A DNA stretch of 64,000 nt from G965220825 sp965220825 (GTDB lineage Bacteria > Pseudomonadota > Alphaproteobacteria > UBA828): the NCBI GenBank assembly GCA_965220825.1, contig OZ244839.1:2852001-2916000 (forward strand). The letters run 5' to 3'. Each line of letters starts with the position of its first letter. Positions within the stretch are counted from its first letter, which is position 1. The position numbers were made by a program, and so were the translations under genes. A model generated the notes under the pieces. That model was not told the origin of the DNA. It made no database searches and saw nothing but the letters and a program-made list of their open reading frames with translations. Shown piece by piece: positions 61,680 to 64,000 of the stretch.

Positions 61680-62471
61680 TCATTCCGCCTGCCAGCGGGG
61701 TTTCCGCTTTTCGAGGAAGGCGGCGGTGCCCTCCCTCCCGTCCTCGGATGCCCGGGCGTCGGCGATGCGGCGTGCCGTCTCCTCCGCCAGCGCCTGGTCG
61801 ATGGGCCGGCCGGCGACGGCCGCGATCAGCTCCTTCGCGCGCCGAAGAGCGTCCGGCGAGCCCTGGAGCAGCATCTCGATCACCCTGGCACCGCGCTCTT
61901 CCAGCGCCGGGCCGTCCGCCACGGTCTCGTGCACGAGGCCGATTCGCGCGGCCGTCCGTGCATCGAAACGTTCGCCGGTCAGGATGTAGCGGCGCGCCTC
62001 TGCAGGGCCCATGGCTTCGATCACGTAAGGGCTGATGGCCGCGGGAACAAGGCTGAGGCGTACCTCGGTCAGCGCGAAGCGGGCGGTCTCGACGGCGATG
62101 GCGATGTCGCAGGCGGCGATAAGCCCCATGCCGCCGGCATAGGCCGGCCCCTGGACCAGCGCGAGCGTGGGCTGGGGCAGGCGGTGGAGCGTGCCGAAAA
62201 GTCGCGGCAGCGCACGGGCGTCCGCGAGGTTCTCCTCGGGCGAGAAGTCCGCGGTGCGCCGCATATGGCCGAGGTCGGCGCCGGCGCAGAAGGACTTGCC
62301 CCGCGCCGCCAGAACCACCACCCGCACGGTCCGATCTCCGGCGAGCCGCGCGAAGGCCTCCGTCAGCCGGGCGATGACGGCGTCGTCGAAGGCGTTGTGC
62401 TTCTCCGGGCGGTTGAGCGTCACGGTCGCCACCGCCCCGTCTTGGGCGACAAGTACGGGTGCCTCGTTCAT
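61680..62471 (-). CDS. liuC: Enoyl-CoA hydratase family, probable methylglutaconyl-CoA hydratase
   Basis: Crotonase-fold enzyme of 263 residues. The oxyanion-hole segments are GKSFCAGADLGHMRR and VQGPAYAGGMGLIAACDIAI, followed by RFALTEVRLSLVPAAISPYV with the catalytic Glu position and FLEKRKPRW at the C-terminus. It lies 17 bp downstream of a carboxyltransferase of methylcrotonyl-CoA carboxylase type, so hydration of 3-methylglutaconyl-CoA in leucine breakdown is the likely reaction. Confidence 0.85.
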   Translation of the reverse strand: MNEAPVLVAQDGAVATVTLNRPEKHNAFDDAVIARLTEAFARLAGDRTVRVVVLAARGKSFCAGADLGHMRRTADFSPEENLADARALPRLFGTLHRLPQPTLALVQGPAYAGGMGLIAACDIAIAVETARFALTEVRLSLVPAAISPYVIEAMGPAEARRYILTGERFDARTAARIGLVHETVADGPALEERGARVIEMLLQGSPDALRRAKELIAAVAGRPIDQALAEETARRIADARASEDGREGTAAFLEKRKPRWQAE

Positions 62472-62488
62472 CGCGCCGGCCCCCCGCG

Positions 62489-64000
62489 CTACATCCGGAA
62501 GACGCCGAAACGCGTGGGCGCCGCCAGGCTCGCGGCTGCGAGGGCGAGCGCCCGCGCCAGAACGGTCCTCGTCTCCAGCGGGTCGATGACTCCGTCATGC
62601 CAGAGCCGCGCCGCGGCGTAGTAGGGATGGCCCTGTTCCTCGTAGCGGGCGAGGACCGGCGCCTTGAAGGCGGCTTCCTCCTCCTCGGTCCAGCTCTTGC
62701 CCTCCGCCTCCAGCGCATCGCGGCGGACGCGGGCGAGCACGCTCGCGGCCTGGGCGCCGCCCATCACGGAGATTCGTGCGTTCGGCCACATCCAGAGGAA
62801 GCGCGGCCCGTAAGCGCGCCCGCACATGCCGTAATTGCCGGCGCCGAAGCTGCCGCCGACGATGACCGTGAGCTTCGGAACGCCGGCGCAGGAGACCGCC
62901 GTCACCAGCTTGGCGCCGTCCTTCGCGATCCCGCCATGCTCGTAGCGCTTGCCGACCATGAAGCCCACGATGTTCTGGAGAAAGAGCAGCGGAATGCCGC
63001 GCTGGCAGCAGAGTTCGATGAAGTGTGTGCCCTTGAGGGCGGATTCGGAGAAGAGAATGCCGTTGTTGGCGAGGATGCCGACGAGATGGCCGTCGATCCG
63101 CGCAAAGCCCGTCACCAGTGTGGGCCCGAAGCGGGGTTTGAACTCTTCGAACGCGCTCTCGTCCACGATGCGCGCGACGAGCTCCCGCGCCGGGATCGGT
63201 TTGCGGAGTGAAGGCGGCACGATGCCGTAGAGTTCCGCCGCGTCGAAGGCGGGCTCCCGAGGAGGCGCGTCCCGCGCCGGTGCGGGCTGCCGCCCCAGCC
63301 GGGCGACGATGGCCCGGGCGCGCCGCAGGGCGTCGGCATCGTCCGCGGCCATATGGTCGGCGACGCCGGAGATGCGGGTATGGACGTCGGCGCCGCCGAG
63401 GGTCTCGGCGTCGACCACTTCGCCGGTCGCGGCCTTCACCAGCGGCGGGCCGCCGAGAAAGATGGTGCCCTGATTGCGGACGATGATCGTCTCGTCCGAC
63501 ATCGCCGGAACATAGGCGCCGCCGGCCGTGCAGGAGCCCATCACGACGGCGATCTGGGGAATGCCCTTCGCGGACATGCGCGCCTGGTTGTAGAAGATGC
63601 GGCCGAAATGCTCCCGGTCGGGGAAGACCTCGTCCTGATAGGGAAGGTTCGCACCGCCGGAATCCACGAGATAGACGCAGGGGAGGGCGTTCTCCTCGGC
63701 GATCTCCTGGGCCCGCAGATGCTTCTTCACGGTCATGGGGTAGTAGGTGCCGCCCTTGACCGTCGCGTCGTTGACGATGACGACGCAATCACGCCCCTCG
63801 ATACGGGCGATGCCGGTGATGAGCCCGGCGCCGGGGACCTCCTCGCCATAGAGCCCGTCGGCGGCGAGCGGCGATAGCTCGAGGAACGCGCAGTCGGCGT
63901 CGGCGAGCGCCGCAAGCCGCTCCCGCGGCAGCATCTTGCCCCGCGCGCGGTGTTTCTCCCGCGCCCGCTCGGGCCCGCCCTCGCGCATGCGGGCACGCCG
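62489..64000 (-). CDS. liuB: Methylcrotonyl-CoA carboxylase carboxyltransferase (beta) subunit, 5' end off window
   Basis: Biotin-dependent carboxyltransferase, 504 codons visible; the frame stays open to the right edge (RRAR before the Met at 63988) and roughly 30 N-terminal residues should lie outside. It transfers CO2 from carboxybiotin to 3-methylcrotonyl-CoA in leucine catabolism. Family patterns are ARGKMLPRERLAALAD, GLITGIARIEGRDCVVIVND, VDSGGANLPYQDEVFPDREH, FLQNIVGFMVGKRYEHGGIA and VGGSFGAGNYGMCGRAYGPR. The overall pattern and the liuC neighbour favour MCC over propionyl- or geranyl-CoA carboxylase. Confidence 0.9.
   Translation of the reverse strand, partial: RRARMREGGPERAREKHRARGKMLPRERLAALADADCAFLELSPLAADGLYGEEVPGAGLITGIARIEGRDCVVIVNDATVKGGTYYPMTVKKHLRAQEIAEENALPCVYLVDSGGANLPYQDEVFPDREHFGRIFYNQARMSAKGIPQIAVVMGSCTAGGAYVPAMSDETIIVRNQGTIFLGGPPLVKAATGEVVDAETLGGADVHTRISGVADHMAADDADALRRARAIVARLGRQPAPARDAPPREPAFDAAELYGIVPPSLRKPIPARELVARIVDESAFEEFKPRFGPTLVTGFARIDGHLVGILANNGILFSESALKGTHFIELCCQRGIPLLFLQNIVGFMVGKRYEHGGIAKDGAKLVTAVSCAGVPKLTVIVGGSFGAGNYGMCGRAYGPRFLWMWPNARISVMGGAQAASVLARVRRDALEAEGKSWTEEEEAAFKAPVLARYEEQGHPYYAAARLWHDGVIDPLETRTVLARALALAAASLAAPTRFGVFRM

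Overview
The window is high-GC, densely coded DNA from an alphaproteobacterium, probably a Rhodospirillales-like or related lineage; the order cannot be fixed from sequence alone. Clade markers are a class I lysyl-tRNA synthetase, F0 ATP synthase genes in the order atpI-atpB-atpE-atpF'-atpF without F1, glnD-murJ-trpS, ialB-rlmN-argG, trpD-trpC-moaC-moeA, a TauE/SafE gene with a TIGR02186 partner, and a DUF1489 gene. No rRNA, tRNA or CRISPR array was seen.

Layout. 1-7.3 kb is accessory metabolism: a Rieske oxygenase cut by the left edge, an alcohol dehydrogenase broken by a frameshift, a hydantoinase/oxoprolinase, an ArsR regulator with an arsenite-type aquaglyceroporin, a 2-keto-4-pentenoate hydratase relative and a methyltransferase. 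7.4-11 kb carries trpD-trpC-moaC-moeA. 11-15 kb has a MmgE/PrpD protein divergent from a propionyl-CoA-synthetase-like enzyme, then ubiX. An intact IS481-family element with a 5-bp target duplication lies at 15.2-16.3 kb. 16.4-22.2 kb is a 2-hydroxy-acid oxidase gene followed by the glycine cleavage genes gcvT, gcvH and gcvP. 22.4-24.9 kb is the F0 operon on the minus strand behind a clear sigma70-type promoter. 25-31 kb holds a cytosine-deaminase-like amidohydrolase, lysS and an XPD/DinG-type FeS helicase. 31.1-34.3 kb is a zinc-uptake operon (outer-membrane protein, ZnuA, ZnuB, no ATPase) behind a Zur-like box. 34.7-40.9 kb is a six-gene Liv-type ABC transporter/amidase operon. 41.4-55.2 kb is mostly housekeeping: an EamA exporter, rsmD, a pseudouridine synthase, usp, TIGR02186, TauE, trpS, murJ, glnD, ialB, rlmN, two small membrane proteins and argG. 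55.2-61.2 kb is accessory again: an orphan TauA-like binding protein, an IS-derived remnant, two divergent ATPase genes with a repeat-array operator, and an amidase. The right end enters a leucine/isovalerate degradation (liu) cluster.

The most unusual non-gene structure is a family of IS481-derived, internally deleted elements (752-1104 and 56309-56737). Both contain the same long perfect palindrome, which also occurs as single arms elsewhere, and the intact parent element is in the same window. Other notable signals are three 18-nt direct repeats at exact 22-nt spacing upstream of the DUF4143 ATPase gene, a transposase ribosome-binding site locked in a 10-bp stem, a Zur-like palindrome, an ArsR-type dyad, and a 12-bp intercistronic hairpin after livK.
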